A DNA stretch of 38,278 nucleotides, taken from assembly GCA_900315065.1 (NCBI GenBank), contig OMXQ01000015.1:1-38278 (forward strand). The letters run 5' to 3'. The notes below the pieces were generated by a model, which searched no databases, was not told the origin of the DNA, and was given only the letters and a program-made list of their open reading frames with translations. The position numbers and the translations under genes were made by a program. Below are positions 15,138 to 23,570 of the stretch, piece after piece (position 1 is the stretch's first letter; each line of letters begins with the position of its first letter). Source of the stretch: an uncultured Erysipelotrichaceae bacterium (GTDB lineage Bacteria > Bacillota_I > Bacilli_A > Erysipelotrichales > Erysipelotrichaceae).

Positions 15138-16231
15138 AGTGTTTCCTCTTTCTCTTCCTTTAATCTGACCGGACCAAGTTTGCGAAGTTCTCTTGCCTTT
15201 AACAAAGCGTCCAGTTCTTCACCAGACCTGTATGTTACTTCCCTTACTGGTATTTCTTTTTCTTTTGGCAAAGCATCGAGAATGGTATCCAGCTTGATGG
15301 AGAAACCGCATGCCGGCATGTCCTTGCCGAACTTTGCCAGCAGGCAGTCATATCTGCCCCCGGAAAGGAACGAAGTCCCGACCCCTTCTACGTAGCCTTC
15401 AAAGATAATGCCTGTGTAGTAATCAAGGTGCGGCGCTTTGCCGAAGTCGAAATATACCTGGCTGCCATAGCCGAGGACTTTGAGCTTTTCATACAAGGTC
15501 TTCATCTTTGCGACAGCTGCTTTGAGATCGTCTGTAAAGCTGATTTCTTCTGCCTTTTCAAATATGGAAGCATCCCCTCCCAAAAGCGGCAATGTACAGA
15601 AGAAGGATGCAGCTTTTTCTGATAATGACAAAGAAGCGACAAATTCACTCAGGTCTACCATGGACTTGCGGTCGATCAGCCGGGCCAGCTTGTCAATATC
15701 TTCCTTGTCCAGTTTTTCTGCTGTGCAGGCAGAGCGGAAGAAAGAAGAATTGCCAAGTTCCAGCTGCCATGGACCAGCACCAATGGCTGCCATTGTATCA
15801 AGCGCAATGCTGAGAACTTCAAGATCGCTCTCTTCGCCAAGACCTATGCACTCAATGCCGCAGTCCGTCGCTTCGTTGCGCTGGCCGGCAAAGGAATGCC
15901 TGACCTTGTATACATCTTCGCAATAACGGAAACGGAAAGGCGGTTTCCTGAGGGCAAAACGGGAAGCTGTCATTCTCGCAATCGGAACTGTCATATCTGA
16001 GCGCAAGGCAAGCACATGACCGTTGCGGTCAACGAACTTGTACATTTCATCATCTGTCAATTCATTATAGGCATTATCGAATGTCTGATAATATTCCAGC
16101 GCCGGCGTACTGACTGGTTCATAGCCCCAGCTGGCAAAGATGTTTTCAATTCTTTTTCTGAGTGCTTCTTTTTTTCTGAAATCGTCCGTAATCAGATCTC
16201 TCATTCCCTGCGGCACCTGAATCTGTTCCAT
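15134..16231 (-). CDS. hisZ: ATP phosphoribosyltransferase regulatory subunit
   Basis: A 365-residue paralogue of histidyl-tRNA synthetase that activates short-form HisG and confers histidine feedback. Class II synthetase motifs are recognisable (TPALEYYQTF, ALRSDMTVPIAR, FRYCEDVYKVR, LDYYTGIIFEGY), but the C-terminal anticodon-binding domain is missing, as in HisZ. It is the first gene of the operon. The ATG at 16231 has AGGAGGAAG just upstream. It is preceded by a T-box leader. Confidence 0.93.
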   Translation of the reverse strand: MEQIQVPQGMRDLITDDFRKKEALRKRIENIFASWGYEPVSTPALEYYQTFDNAYNELTDDEMYKFVDRNGHVLALRSDMTVPIARMTASRFALRKPPFRFRYCEDVYKVRHSFAGQRNEATDCGIECIGLGEESDLEVLSIALDTMAAIGAGPWQLELGNSSFFRSACTAEKLDKEDIDKLARLIDRKSMVDLSEFVASLSLSEKAASFFCTLPLLGGDASIFEKAEEISFTDDLKAAVAKMKTLYEKLKVLGYGSQVYFDFGKAPHLDYYTGIIFEGYVEGVGTSFLSGGRYDCLLAKFGKDMPACGFSIKLDTILDALPKEKEIPVREVTYRSGEELDALLKARELRKLGPVRLKEEKEETL

Positions 16232-16508
16232 ATCTTCCTCCTGATAACCAAAAAGACGCCCCTTATCGGGACGTCCTGTTCAAACGTGGTTCCACCTGAC
16301 TTCACTGCTACTTCACAATAGCAGCCTTACAGAGTACTAACATACTCTTGTGCTGTAACGGGCACAACCGTACAGACTTACTGATCTTTCAGCCTGTCAG
16401 TTCCAGGATGTGTTTTCCCTGTATGTCCTGCTCCTTCCTTTTCACCTGCCGGAAGTTCTCTGCAGCATTCTGTACAGCTACTTTTTCCCTTCGTTACCTT
16501 TTTAATTC
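16232..16508 (-). promoter_or_regulatory. T-box riboswitch leader of the his operon
   Basis: The leader RNA contains a T-box sequence AGGUGGAACCACG (16285-16297) and a terminator, GACGUCCC-GAUAA-GGGCGUC followed by five U (16250-16275), directly before hisZ. Upstream are Stem I elements: AGUA near the 5' end, the AGAGA...GGCAGGUG distal motif, and the region ...GGCUGAAAGAUCAGUAAGU where the specifier should lie. By eye the triplet before AGUAAG is AUC; no CAC or CAU is present there. The tRNA-pairing base is UGGA, which would pair with a U discriminator rather than the C73 of tRNA-His. Confidence 0.85.
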
Positions 16509-16552
16509 AAGAAAATATTATCACTCATTTTCAAGTCGTCAAGAAAATATTA
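16507..16552. repeat. Duplicated 14-base direct repeat in the his promoter
   Basis: TCAAGAAAATATTA occurs at 16507-16520 and 16539-16552, 32 bases apart or about three helical turns. The repeats overlap the -10 and -35 elements of the his promoter. The arrangement could be two binding sites on one DNA face or a small promoter duplication. Confidence 0.7.
16515..16542 (-). promoter_or_regulatory. his operon promoter
   Basis: On the minus strand TTGACG (16537-16542) and TAATAT (16515-16520) are 16 bases apart, giving a transcript start near 16508. The -35 lies at the end of one copy of a 14-base repeat and the -10 begins another. Confidence 0.7.
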
Positions 16553-16559
16553 CATGTCT

Positions 16560-19031
16560 TTATGAAAACCCATCATGTTTTTTTCTTTCAAGGATAACAA
16601 GCGGGAAAGCAACCATGACAAACAAACCAGCAGCCCCTGCTAACCACAATTCTCGTCCTTCTTTTGCCGGCGTTTCTGTCTGTGTTTTCACTTCTACTTC
16701 CGTTTCTTTTTCCGGCTCTTCTGCCGGGATGGAGAAGGTCATTTCTTCCTTTGCGGAACCGATCTCGCGGACTGTGTATTGTTTTCCTTTTTCCAGCCTG
16801 GAACTTTCAATAATCTGCGGCGTATCGGTGCTTTTCCATGTTTCAATCACCCTGCCTTCTTCATCTCTCAATTCCATGTTTCTGCCGGCAACGTTCTGAT
16901 TGTCATCGTTGACAAGATGGACCAGAGCCGAAGTATTTCTCACTTTGATTTCATGATCTTCATCCTGCTGCAGATCAATCTCTTCCATATCCTTTACATA
17001 GCTGTGCGTGTCAGAAAATATCTTCAGAAAATATCTGCCCGGCTTCAGATGAAAGGAAGCAGAATTATGGTCCAGATTGAATACGGTCGGATTGCCGTTG
17101 ATATCTGCAGCTGCTTTTTTCTCTTCCGTCAGAATCAGCCCATTGACTTTCTGCCCACAGGCAAGCTGCAGATCAAAATACGGTTCATAATGGAAAGCGT
17201 AGGAAAGATCTTCTTTTGCCTGCGGAATGGTAATGTTTTTTTCTTCTTCATATTTTGCTTTGCACGATACATCCACCGGCTTCAGCACATACGTAAAGCC
17301 TCTTTGCAGAGGAACATCTGTACCCGCTTCGACTGTATCGATTACCTTCCCGTTTTCAAGGATCTCGTACTTCGCTTCTGCGCCTTCCTGCGTAATCGTT
17401 CCCCTGACCGCTTCATTGGAAAAAGAAACTGATGCCTCTTCTCCTTTCTTACGGGAACATTCCACCCTGATTGTTTTTTCATTCAGCCAGTAATCAGGCG
17501 GACAGGAAGTCTGCCGCACATAATATGTGCCGTTCCAGACTGCAAACGACACACTGCCGCTTTCATCTGTGATTGCCTGCATGGCTTCTCCCTCCTGATC
17601 ACTTGCAGGCTGCGTGCATGCCTGGTCTGTATAGACAGCGATGCCTGAACCGGCAGGAGAATGAATCGTCAGTTTTACAAAAGGTCGATTGGCAAAGACC
17701 AGTTTATAGGTCTGGCTTTCTGAAGAAACAAGGGGCAGATGAATGATCTGTTCTTTGCTTTCTTCATATCCGGCCGGCACCTGTGTTTCTCTGATATGTA
17801 CGGTGTCTGAGGCATGGATTGTTTCAAGCGGGTTTCCGTCGTCATCAAAGTAAGCAAAGGAAGCAGGAATCATTTCGCCGCTTTCACTATCCTGTGCAAT
17901 GCATTGAAAAGTAAACGGCTGCAGTGTTATCGGGATGACTTCTGTGTATTTCTGCATGGATGGAATCGTGTATTCCTGATCCGGCGGATTGAACAAGCCT
18001 TCTCCTGCATCTTCAACATGAATTCTGATTTTTTCATTGCGGCTGCAGAAAAACTTTTCCCCTTTTTCCTGTTTTCCGTCTGCGTGCGTGATGGAAACCG
18101 AAGCAGAAGCACTGCTCTTGTCACTTCCATCCAGCAGGATAACTTGTGCCTGCATTTTTTCCAGAACAATGTCCTGTTTCTTCTCTTTTCCTTTTTCCGC
18201 TTCTATTCTGAGCGGATCTTTCCACATGTATTGCTCAGGCAGATCTTTGAAACAAAGCTGATAGGTACCGGCTTTGAGATCATAGGAAATTTCATTTTCA
18301 TCGTTTTCCTTCTGCAGAGTTTCATGATCATAGATATCCTTCACCGGCTTGCCTGTTTCATCTTTCAATTCCGTCTGAATATTCGGCTCATTAAATGCAA
18401 ATGTCACTCTGCCGTAAGGAATTGCATCAAATTCAAGGACAAGGGGATCCTGCTCAGCTTCATAACAAAGCGGAATGGTAAAGATCTGCGGCGGACAGTA
18501 ACGGAAAGATTCAGGTTCTTTTTCTGCTGCCTGATAGGTTTTCCCTGCTTCCAGCTGGTCTGCTGTTATTTCTTTTCCATCTTCCTGATAGAAAACAAGA
18601 TCGATGTACTCGTTCTTTTCTTCTTCCTTCGTATGATCTTCTGTATTTTTGGTGTCTTCGTCTTCTTCCTTATTCTTCCTGACTTTTCCTTCGACATGAA
18701 TATGGTGCAGAGTCAGATTTTCGTGATCAGCCGGATAAACAGAAGGATCATGATAGAAACCAGGCATACTCTGGATTCTGAGATACGGGGCAGCATCAGG
18801 ATCTGCTCTGCCTTCTTCATTGCTGGTAATGATGAGAGGCTGGTCATTTTCATCCATGAGAGGTTTCTTTCCCTCCATGTCCTGGTAAGCTTCCAGTTTT
18901 ACCCCGGCTAAAGGTTGTTTGTTTTCGTCCGTCACGAGAATTACCTGATCTGCTTTGCCTTCTGCCTTACAGGGCACCAGCAGAAAGGAACACACAAGGG
19001 CTGCTGTCAGAGGGATCAGAAAGGATCTCAT
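16560..19031 (-). CDS. Cna-B/SpaA-type multidomain surface protein
   Basis: An 823-residue exported protein. Residues 1-23 are a signal peptide (MRSFLIPLTAALVCSFLLVP...). The body is a series of prealbumin-like beta domains with the SpaA/Cna-B pattern, for example VTDENKQPLAGVKLEAYQD, DESGSVSFAVWNGTYYVRQT and NLDHNSASFHLKPGRYFL, suggesting six or more modules. A charged stretch at 110-140 interrupts the first part. The C-terminus is a Thr/Glu-rich stalk, one membrane helix (LWLAGAAGLFVMVAFPLVIL) and a basic tail, but there is no LPxTG motif. It is therefore probably membrane-anchored rather than sorted by sortase. Its start overlaps the end of the SSB-like gene (ATGA), so they are co-transcribed. 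Confidence 0.8.
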   Translation of the reverse strand: MRSFLIPLTAALVCSFLLVPCKAEGKADQVILVTDENKQPLAGVKLEAYQDMEGKKPLMDENDQPLIITSNEEGRADPDAAPYLRIQSMPGFYHDPSVYPADHENLTLHHIHVEGKVRKNKEEDEDTKNTEDHTKEEEKNEYIDLVFYQEDGKEITADQLEAGKTYQAAEKEPESFRYCPPQIFTIPLCYEAEQDPLVLEFDAIPYGRVTFAFNEPNIQTELKDETGKPVKDIYDHETLQKENDENEISYDLKAGTYQLCFKDLPEQYMWKDPLRIEAEKGKEKKQDIVLEKMQAQVILLDGSDKSSASASVSITHADGKQEKGEKFFCSRNEKIRIHVEDAGEGLFNPPDQEYTIPSMQKYTEVIPITLQPFTFQCIAQDSESGEMIPASFAYFDDDGNPLETIHASDTVHIRETQVPAGYEESKEQIIHLPLVSSESQTYKLVFANRPFVKLTIHSPAGSGIAVYTDQACTQPASDQEGEAMQAITDESGSVSFAVWNGTYYVRQTSCPPDYWLNEKTIRVECSRKKGEEASVSFSNEAVRGTITQEGAEAKYEILENGKVIDTVEAGTDVPLQRGFTYVLKPVDVSCKAKYEEEKNITIPQAKEDLSYAFHYEPYFDLQLACGQKVNGLILTEEKKAAADINGNPTVFNLDHNSASFHLKPGRYFLKIFSDTHSYVKDMEEIDLQQDEDHEIKVRNTSALVHLVNDDNQNVAGRNMELRDEEGRVIETWKSTDTPQIIESSRLEKGKQYTVREIGSAKEEMTFSIPAEEPEKETEVEVKTQTETPAKEGRELWLAGAAGLFVMVAFPLVILERKKHDGFS

Positions 19032-19399
19032 TTTACGGCGGCAGGCCGGTTGTCTGCCTCAAAGTGGATGACACCGAAGTCTTCCGTCTTTTCTTCCTGA
19101 TCAGGCGTATAGACTTTCTCAGCAACGACACGGGTGAAAAAACGGGTTCCTTCTCCTTCATGATAGGAAGAAATACGAATGCGGCCCTGTACGCCGATAC
19201 GGTCATCCTTGTGATAGTGATCATGAATTTCATCCGCAATTTCTTCCCAGGCAGTTACATAAATACGATCAAAAGTATTCGGGGTACGGTGAATCTTCAG
19301 GGCAAAGTCAATCTTGGAACGGCCGGTATTTTCCGTCTTCTTGAATTTCGGTTCTTCGGCAATCGTACCGACCAGTTCTGCTGCATTTTTGTCAAACAT
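19028..19399 (-). CDS. Single-stranded DNA-binding-like OB-fold protein
   Basis: A 123-residue protein with an SSB/PriB-like OB fold: ELVGTIAEEPKF, SKIDFALKIHR, DRIYVTAWEEIADEI and DRIGVQGRIRISSYHEGEGTRFFTRVVAEKVY. It lacks the acidic DDDIPF-type C-terminal tip used by replicative SSB to recruit partners. It is thus more likely an accessory paralogue than the main SSB. I chose the ATG at 19399, which has GGAGG 8 bases upstream, instead of 19414. It overlaps the surface protein gene by four bases, an odd pairing with no obvious functional link. Confidence 0.8.
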   Translation of the reverse strand: MFDKNAAELVGTIAEEPKFKKTENTGRSKIDFALKIHRTPNTFDRIYVTAWEEIADEIHDHYHKDDRIGVQGRIRISSYHEGEGTRFFTRVVAEKVYTPDQEEKTEDFGVIHFEADNRPAAVK

Positions 19400-19511
19400 A
19401 TGATTTTCCTCCATAGGGATCTATGTCCCTCTGCTTACTTATTCACAGGCGTACAGGGAAAGTCTAAAAATTGCCGAGAGGAAAAAAGGAAAAAGATAAA
19501 AAGAGGGAATT

Positions 19512-19544
19512 AAAAAAACATGCAGGTTTTTAGTTCCTGCATGT
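19512..19544 (-). terminator. Terminator after the orphan radical SAM gene
   Basis: ACATGCAGG and CCTGCATGT pair around AACTAAAAA on the minus strand, followed by a run of T. It lies 13 bases beyond the radical SAM stop codon. Confidence 0.85.
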
Positions 19545-19556
19545 TCTTCTAACAGA

Positions 19557-21077
19557 TTACTCTTCGATGTTGTTTCTCTGTTCCGGAGCATCGATGCTTG
19601 TATCGATGTGGTTTGTGCCGTCTGCGTGTTCGAAGGCAGCGAGTTCCGGATGCTGACGCTTTTCAGCTGTGAAGTTTTCATAAGAAGGTCTCTTATGTGT
19701 TTCTTCAGACCAGATACGATCAGCGACCGGCTTCCATGTCTTTGCATATTCAACTGTCTTTGCACAGAGGTGTTCAACTTCTTCAGGAGACTCTTCATTT
19801 GTCTGATGAGCACCTGTTTCATGAACCATCTGTACCAGCAGAGACGGATTTTCAAGCATCGGGCATGGTCTCAGGTGGTTGCGGTTAAACGGCTGGCCTT
19901 CATGATATGCCATGAACAGCGGAGACTGGAGCATTTCCAGAATTGTGTTGTCACGGATATTTGTATTGGAGAAGTGGATGAATACACACGGTTCAGCATC
20001 GCCGTTAGAGTTGATGTGGAAGTAGTTACGACCACCGGCAATGCAGCCGCCGACGAATTCGCCGTCGTTCTGGAAGTCCATCGGGAAGAATTCAATATCG
20101 GATTCTTCTGTACGGATGGAACGGATGCGGTTGATCATGTATTCTCTCTGTTCAGGTGTCGGCATCAGTTCAGGAACTGCGTTGTTTCCGACCGGCATCA
20201 GATGGAAGTAGAATCCATAATGAGCGCCCTTTTCTGTTAACAGCTTGAAGAAGTCATCAGATGTAACTGCTTCAACATTTGCCTTTGTATAGCAGATGGA
20301 TGTACCGAAGATAATACCATGAGCCTTCAGGAGGTCCATAGCCTTCATGACAGCTGCATAGTGGCCTTCACCACGACGGGCATCGTTTGTATCCGGTGTA
20401 CCTTCAATGGAAAGCATGAAGGACAGGTTGCCGAGCTTCTGAATCTTTTCACAGAGCTCTTCATCAATCAATGTAGAGTTGGAATATGCAACGAAGAAGC
20501 AATCCTGGTGTTCTTCACAAAGACGCAGAACATCATTCTTTCTGACCATTGGTTCGCCGCCTGTCAGCATATACAGGTGAGCACCCAGTGCCTTGCCTTC
20601 AGTAACGATCTTGTCCATCTCTTCATATGTCAGAGAAGACTTGTGACCATATGTACCGGACCAGCAGCCTACGCAATGCATATTGCAGGCAGAAGTCGGA
20701 TCAAACAGAATCAGCCAAGGAATGTTGCAATTGTACTTCTTGCGGTTTTCACGAATTGTCTTTGTGCCTCTGAAGAAGGATTCATAACCCAGATCCAGCA
20801 GCATCATCTTTGCATAATGAGGATCAGCATCATCAATGATGTGGTTGATCATGCGCATCCATCTGTGGTTAGGATCGGATACATACTTTCTGACGCCTTC
20901 AATCTTGTCATGAGCTTCCGGATAAAACTTTTCAGCCATGTCAACGATCTTCAGATACGTTTCTGTACGTTCGTTATAATCACCTTTTGTCTTCAGGGAC
21001 TTGATCAGCTGATCCGCAACAACTTCAACAGCCTTGCGTTCAGCAGCGTGTGTCAAATTTTCAATAGCTCCTGCCAT
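19557..21077 (-). CDS. Radical SAM protein of unknown substrate
   Basis: A 506-residue enzyme. An all-alpha N-terminal domain (1-115) precedes LILFDPTSACNMHCVGCWSG, the radical SAM CxxxCxxC motif (Cys131, Cys135, Cys138), followed by the SAM-binding MLTGGEPMVRK and LSIEGTPD. A C-terminal region with GGCIAGGRNYFHINSNGDAEPCVF is SPASM-like, with few further cysteines (RPCPMLEN, HLCAKT). The architecture is common in Firmicutes but I know of no assigned reaction. The ATG at 21077 has AGGAGGAG 5 bases upstream, better than 21092. It is monocistronic, between two terminators. No small peptide gene lies beside it, so it is probably not a RiPP enzyme. Confidence 0.8.
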   Translation of the reverse strand: MAGAIENLTHAAERKAVEVVADQLIKSLKTKGDYNERTETYLKIVDMAEKFYPEAHDKIEGVRKYVSDPNHRWMRMINHIIDDADPHYAKMMLLDLGYESFFRGTKTIRENRKKYNCNIPWLILFDPTSACNMHCVGCWSGTYGHKSSLTYEEMDKIVTEGKALGAHLYMLTGGEPMVRKNDVLRLCEEHQDCFFVAYSNSTLIDEELCEKIQKLGNLSFMLSIEGTPDTNDARRGEGHYAAVMKAMDLLKAHGIIFGTSICYTKANVEAVTSDDFFKLLTEKGAHYGFYFHLMPVGNNAVPELMPTPEQREYMINRIRSIRTEESDIEFFPMDFQNDGEFVGGCIAGGRNYFHINSNGDAEPCVFIHFSNTNIRDNTILEMLQSPLFMAYHEGQPFNRNHLRPCPMLENPSLLVQMVHETGAHQTNEESPEEVEHLCAKTVEYAKTWKPVADRIWSEETHKRPSYENFTAEKRQHPELAAFEHADGTNHIDTSIDAPEQRNNIEE

Positions 21078-21158
21078 AAAACTCCTCCTCAAAACAATCT
21101 ATAAAAAAACTGTTTCATTTTTGAACATGGTTACTTTACCACTTAAAACAACATTATG

Positions 21159-21188
21159 TCCATAAAGCCGCACTATACAGAATGTCAA
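21159..21188 (-). promoter_or_regulatory. Candidate promoter for the orphan radical SAM gene
   Basis: TTGACA (21183-21188) is a consensus -35. TATGGA (21159-21164) is a fair -10 at 18 bases spacing. The transcript would carry an untranslated leader of about 75 bases. Confidence 0.4.
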
Positions 21189-21259
21189 AAACGTAAATGA
21201 AAACTGCATTTTATCAATAATTATATGCTTCCGCAGGCAGAAACATGTCCACTGGACCC

Positions 21260-21284
21260 AAAAAAGAAAAGATCCCGAAGGACC
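21260..21284 (-). terminator. Terminator of tRNA-Leu
   Basis: GGTCC-TTCG-GGATC followed by TTTTCTTTTT on the minus strand, 8 bases after the CCA end of the tRNA. Confidence 0.8.
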
Positions 21285-21291
21285 TTATACA

Positions 21292-21378
21292 TGGTGCTCC
21301 CGGCCGGATTCGAACCGGCACGGTATCACTACCGGCAGATTTTGAGTCTACTGCGTCTACCAGTTCCGCCACGGGAGC
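21292..21378 (-). tRNA. tRNA-Leu (anticodon CAA)
   Basis: An 87-base cloverleaf with a long variable arm. The anticodon loop CTCAAAA gives CAA, the T-loop is GGTTCGAATCC, the discriminator is A, and CCA is encoded. The acceptor stem GCTCCCG/CGGGAGC is perfect. Confidence 0.97.
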
Positions 21379-21428
21379 AGATTCGTGTGCTTGAGTATTT
21401 TACTATAGGCTGTCTCAATTTTCAATAT

Positions 21429-21459
21429 AAAAACTGCAGAACGACACGTCCTGCAGTTT
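21429..21459 (-). terminator. Terminator of the EF-G paralogue gene
   Basis: CTGCAGGACG-TGTC-GTTCTGCAG followed by TTTTT on the minus strand, directly beyond the stop codon. Confidence 0.85.
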
Positions 21460-21470
21460 CTGGTTCATAT

Positions 21471-23549
21471 TTATTTTGCGGCTTTCTGCTTTGTCTGTTC
21501 AATGACTTTTTCAGCCACTTCCTTCGGTGCAGCCTGGTATTTTTCAAACTCAGCCGTGTACCAGCCTCTGCCCTGGGTCATAGCTCTGAGTTCATTCTGG
21601 TATGTCAGTACTTCTGCAGCCGGAACTTCAGCTTCAATGACCTGATCACCATCATCATTCAGGCTCATATCCAGAATAATGCCCCTGCGCTTGGAGAAGT
21701 CACCCATGATCGCACCGGTGTATTCATCAGGTGCAGTTACAGTTAACAGATCAATCGGTTCCAGCAAAACCGGATCTGCCTTCGGCATAGCGGCATTGTA
21801 AGCTAATCTTGCGGCTTCCTTGAAGGCAACTTCCTTGGAATCAACCGGATGATAGGAACCGTCAAACAACGTTGCCTTGACACCGACAACCTTGAATCCT
21901 GCTAACGGACCATGCTGCATGCAGTCACGCAATCCCTGTTCTGTCGGCGGGAAGAACTGCTTCGGCACTGCGCCGCCGAATACTTCTTCAGCAAATTCCA
22001 TTTCACCATCCGGATTGCCGCTTGGTTCAAATCTGACCCATACATCGCCATACTGACCAGCCCCGCCGTTCTGCTTCTTGTAACGGCCCTGGGCTTCTGC
22101 CTTGCCGCGGATGGTTTCTCTATACTGAACAGTTGGAACTGCCGTATCAACATCAACCTTGTACTTGGACTTGAGCTTGCTCAGAACAAGATCAATGTGC
22201 TGGTCGCCCATGCCGTAGAGAACCTGCTCATGGGTTTCATCATTATTGACGAAACGGATCGTGCCGTCTTCCTGGGAAAGATTGCGGATGCCGACGGACA
22301 TCTTGTCTTCATCTGCTTTGGTCTTCGGCTTGACAGCGTAGCCGAGCATCGGCTTCGGATATTCAATTGCCGGATAATGAACAACACGGGAACGGGTGCA
22401 CAAAGTATCATTGGTTTCTGTACTCTGCAGTTTGACAACAGCACCGATATCACCAGTGAACAACTTGCCGACACCGATCTGATATTTGCCCCTGATGACA
22501 TAGACCTGGGAAATCTTTTCAGTAAAGTCCTTCTTTGAGTTATACACCTGAGAATCCGTGTTCAGAACACCGCTCATAACTTTAAGATAGGAAACCTTGC
22601 CGACAAACGGATCAATGATTGTCTTGAAGACGAAAGCACTAAGAGCTTCTTCTTCATTTGTCTCCATGTCAATTGCTTCATTCTTTGCGTTGAGGGCCTT
22701 GACTCTGCCCTTTTCTGCATAAGAAGGCAGATATTCCGTAATCAGATCCAGCAATCTTTCAATACCGGTCTGGCTGACAGCTGATCCGCAATAAACAGGA
22801 TGAATATCACCGGAACGTACGCCGATTCTCAATCCCTTGGCAATTTCATGTTCATCAAACGGCTCGCCGGAGGAATACTTCTCCAGCAGATCATCATCCG
22901 TCATCGCGATGGCTTCTGCAATTTCGTTATAATACTCATCAACCTTCGGTCTGATAGCTTCCGGTACTTCACAAGCTTCACCCGGTTTGTCATAATACCA
23001 GGCTTTGTGACGCAGGATATTGACAGAACCTACAACCTTACGGCCGTCAATGATCGGCAATTCAAACAGGAAGACGCTCTTCCCGAACTTTTCACGCAGC
23101 GCATCAACGGTAGCTGAGAAGTCGGCATTTTCATCATCAAGCTTGTTGATGAAGAACAAAGTCGGCATCTTCTGCTTCTTAATGGCATTCTTCCAGGCTC
23201 TTTCCGTCCCTGCTTCAACACCGTCTTTTGCGGAAACAACGATCAGGGCATTATCCCCGACGGCAAGACCTGTTGCCTCTTCCCCGCCATAGTCCATATA
23301 ACCAGGCGTATCAATGAAGTTGATCTTGCAATCCTTCCACTCTACCGGTGCCAGGTGGCAGAAACAGGAAGTACCTCTCTTTCCTTCTTCTGCATCAAAA
23401 TCAACTGAAGTTGTTCCGTCGCCGTTACGGCCGAACTTATCAATATTCTTTGTATAGTAAAGACATGCTTCGATCAGAGAACTCTTTCCGGATCCGGAAT
23501 GACCAAGCACGACAACATTTCTGACAGCATTAGCAAGATAGTCTTTCAT
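21471..23549 (-). CDS. Elongation factor G paralogue (EF-G-like GTPase)
   Basis: A 692-residue five-domain translational GTPase of EF-G architecture. G1 is GHSGSGKSS rather than the AHIDAGKTT of canonical EF-G, the switch I segment reads GKRGTSC instead of RGITI, G3 is DTPGYMD and G4 is NKLD. Domain IV contains the tip-like GGAGQYGDVWVRFEP, and domain V is intact (RRGIILDMSLNDDGDQVIEAEVP). These changes match the non-canonical EF-G-like group found beside true FusA in many Firmicutes, whose role is unclear (ribosome rescue, late translocation or stress). It is not next to rpsL/rpsG, where the true fusA sits. It runs alone with its own terminator. Confidence 0.88.
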   Translation of the reverse strand: MKDYLANAVRNVVVLGHSGSGKSSLIEACLYYTKNIDKFGRNGDGTTSVDFDAEEGKRGTSCFCHLAPVEWKDCKINFIDTPGYMDYGGEEATGLAVGDNALIVVSAKDGVEAGTERAWKNAIKKQKMPTLFFINKLDDENADFSATVDALREKFGKSVFLFELPIIDGRKVVGSVNILRHKAWYYDKPGEACEVPEAIRPKVDEYYNEIAEAIAMTDDDLLEKYSSGEPFDEHEIAKGLRIGVRSGDIHPVYCGSAVSQTGIERLLDLITEYLPSYAEKGRVKALNAKNEAIDMETNEEEALSAFVFKTIIDPFVGKVSYLKVMSGVLNTDSQVYNSKKDFTEKISQVYVIRGKYQIGVGKLFTGDIGAVVKLQSTETNDTLCTRSRVVHYPAIEYPKPMLGYAVKPKTKADEDKMSVGIRNLSQEDGTIRFVNNDETHEQVLYGMGDQHIDLVLSKLKSKYKVDVDTAVPTVQYRETIRGKAEAQGRYKKQNGGAGQYGDVWVRFEPSGNPDGEMEFAEEVFGGAVPKQFFPPTEQGLRDCMQHGPLAGFKVVGVKATLFDGSYHPVDSKEVAFKEAARLAYNAAMPKADPVLLEPIDLLTVTAPDEYTGAIMGDFSKRRGIILDMSLNDDGDQVIEAEVPAAEVLTYQNELRAMTQGRGWYTAEFEKYQAAPKEVAEKVIEQTKQKAAK

Positions 23550-23570
23550 AGTAAATCCTCTTTCCTGTTT

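Noticed and set aside
17814-18911. Long plus-strand open frame opposite the surface protein gene
   Set aside because: It is a shadow of the minus-strand gene: no ribosome site, a Phe/Cys-rich composition, and no recognisable domain.
21225-21746. 173-codon plus-strand frame across tRNA-Leu
   Set aside because: It runs through the tRNA and the end of the EF-G-like gene; a chance open frame.
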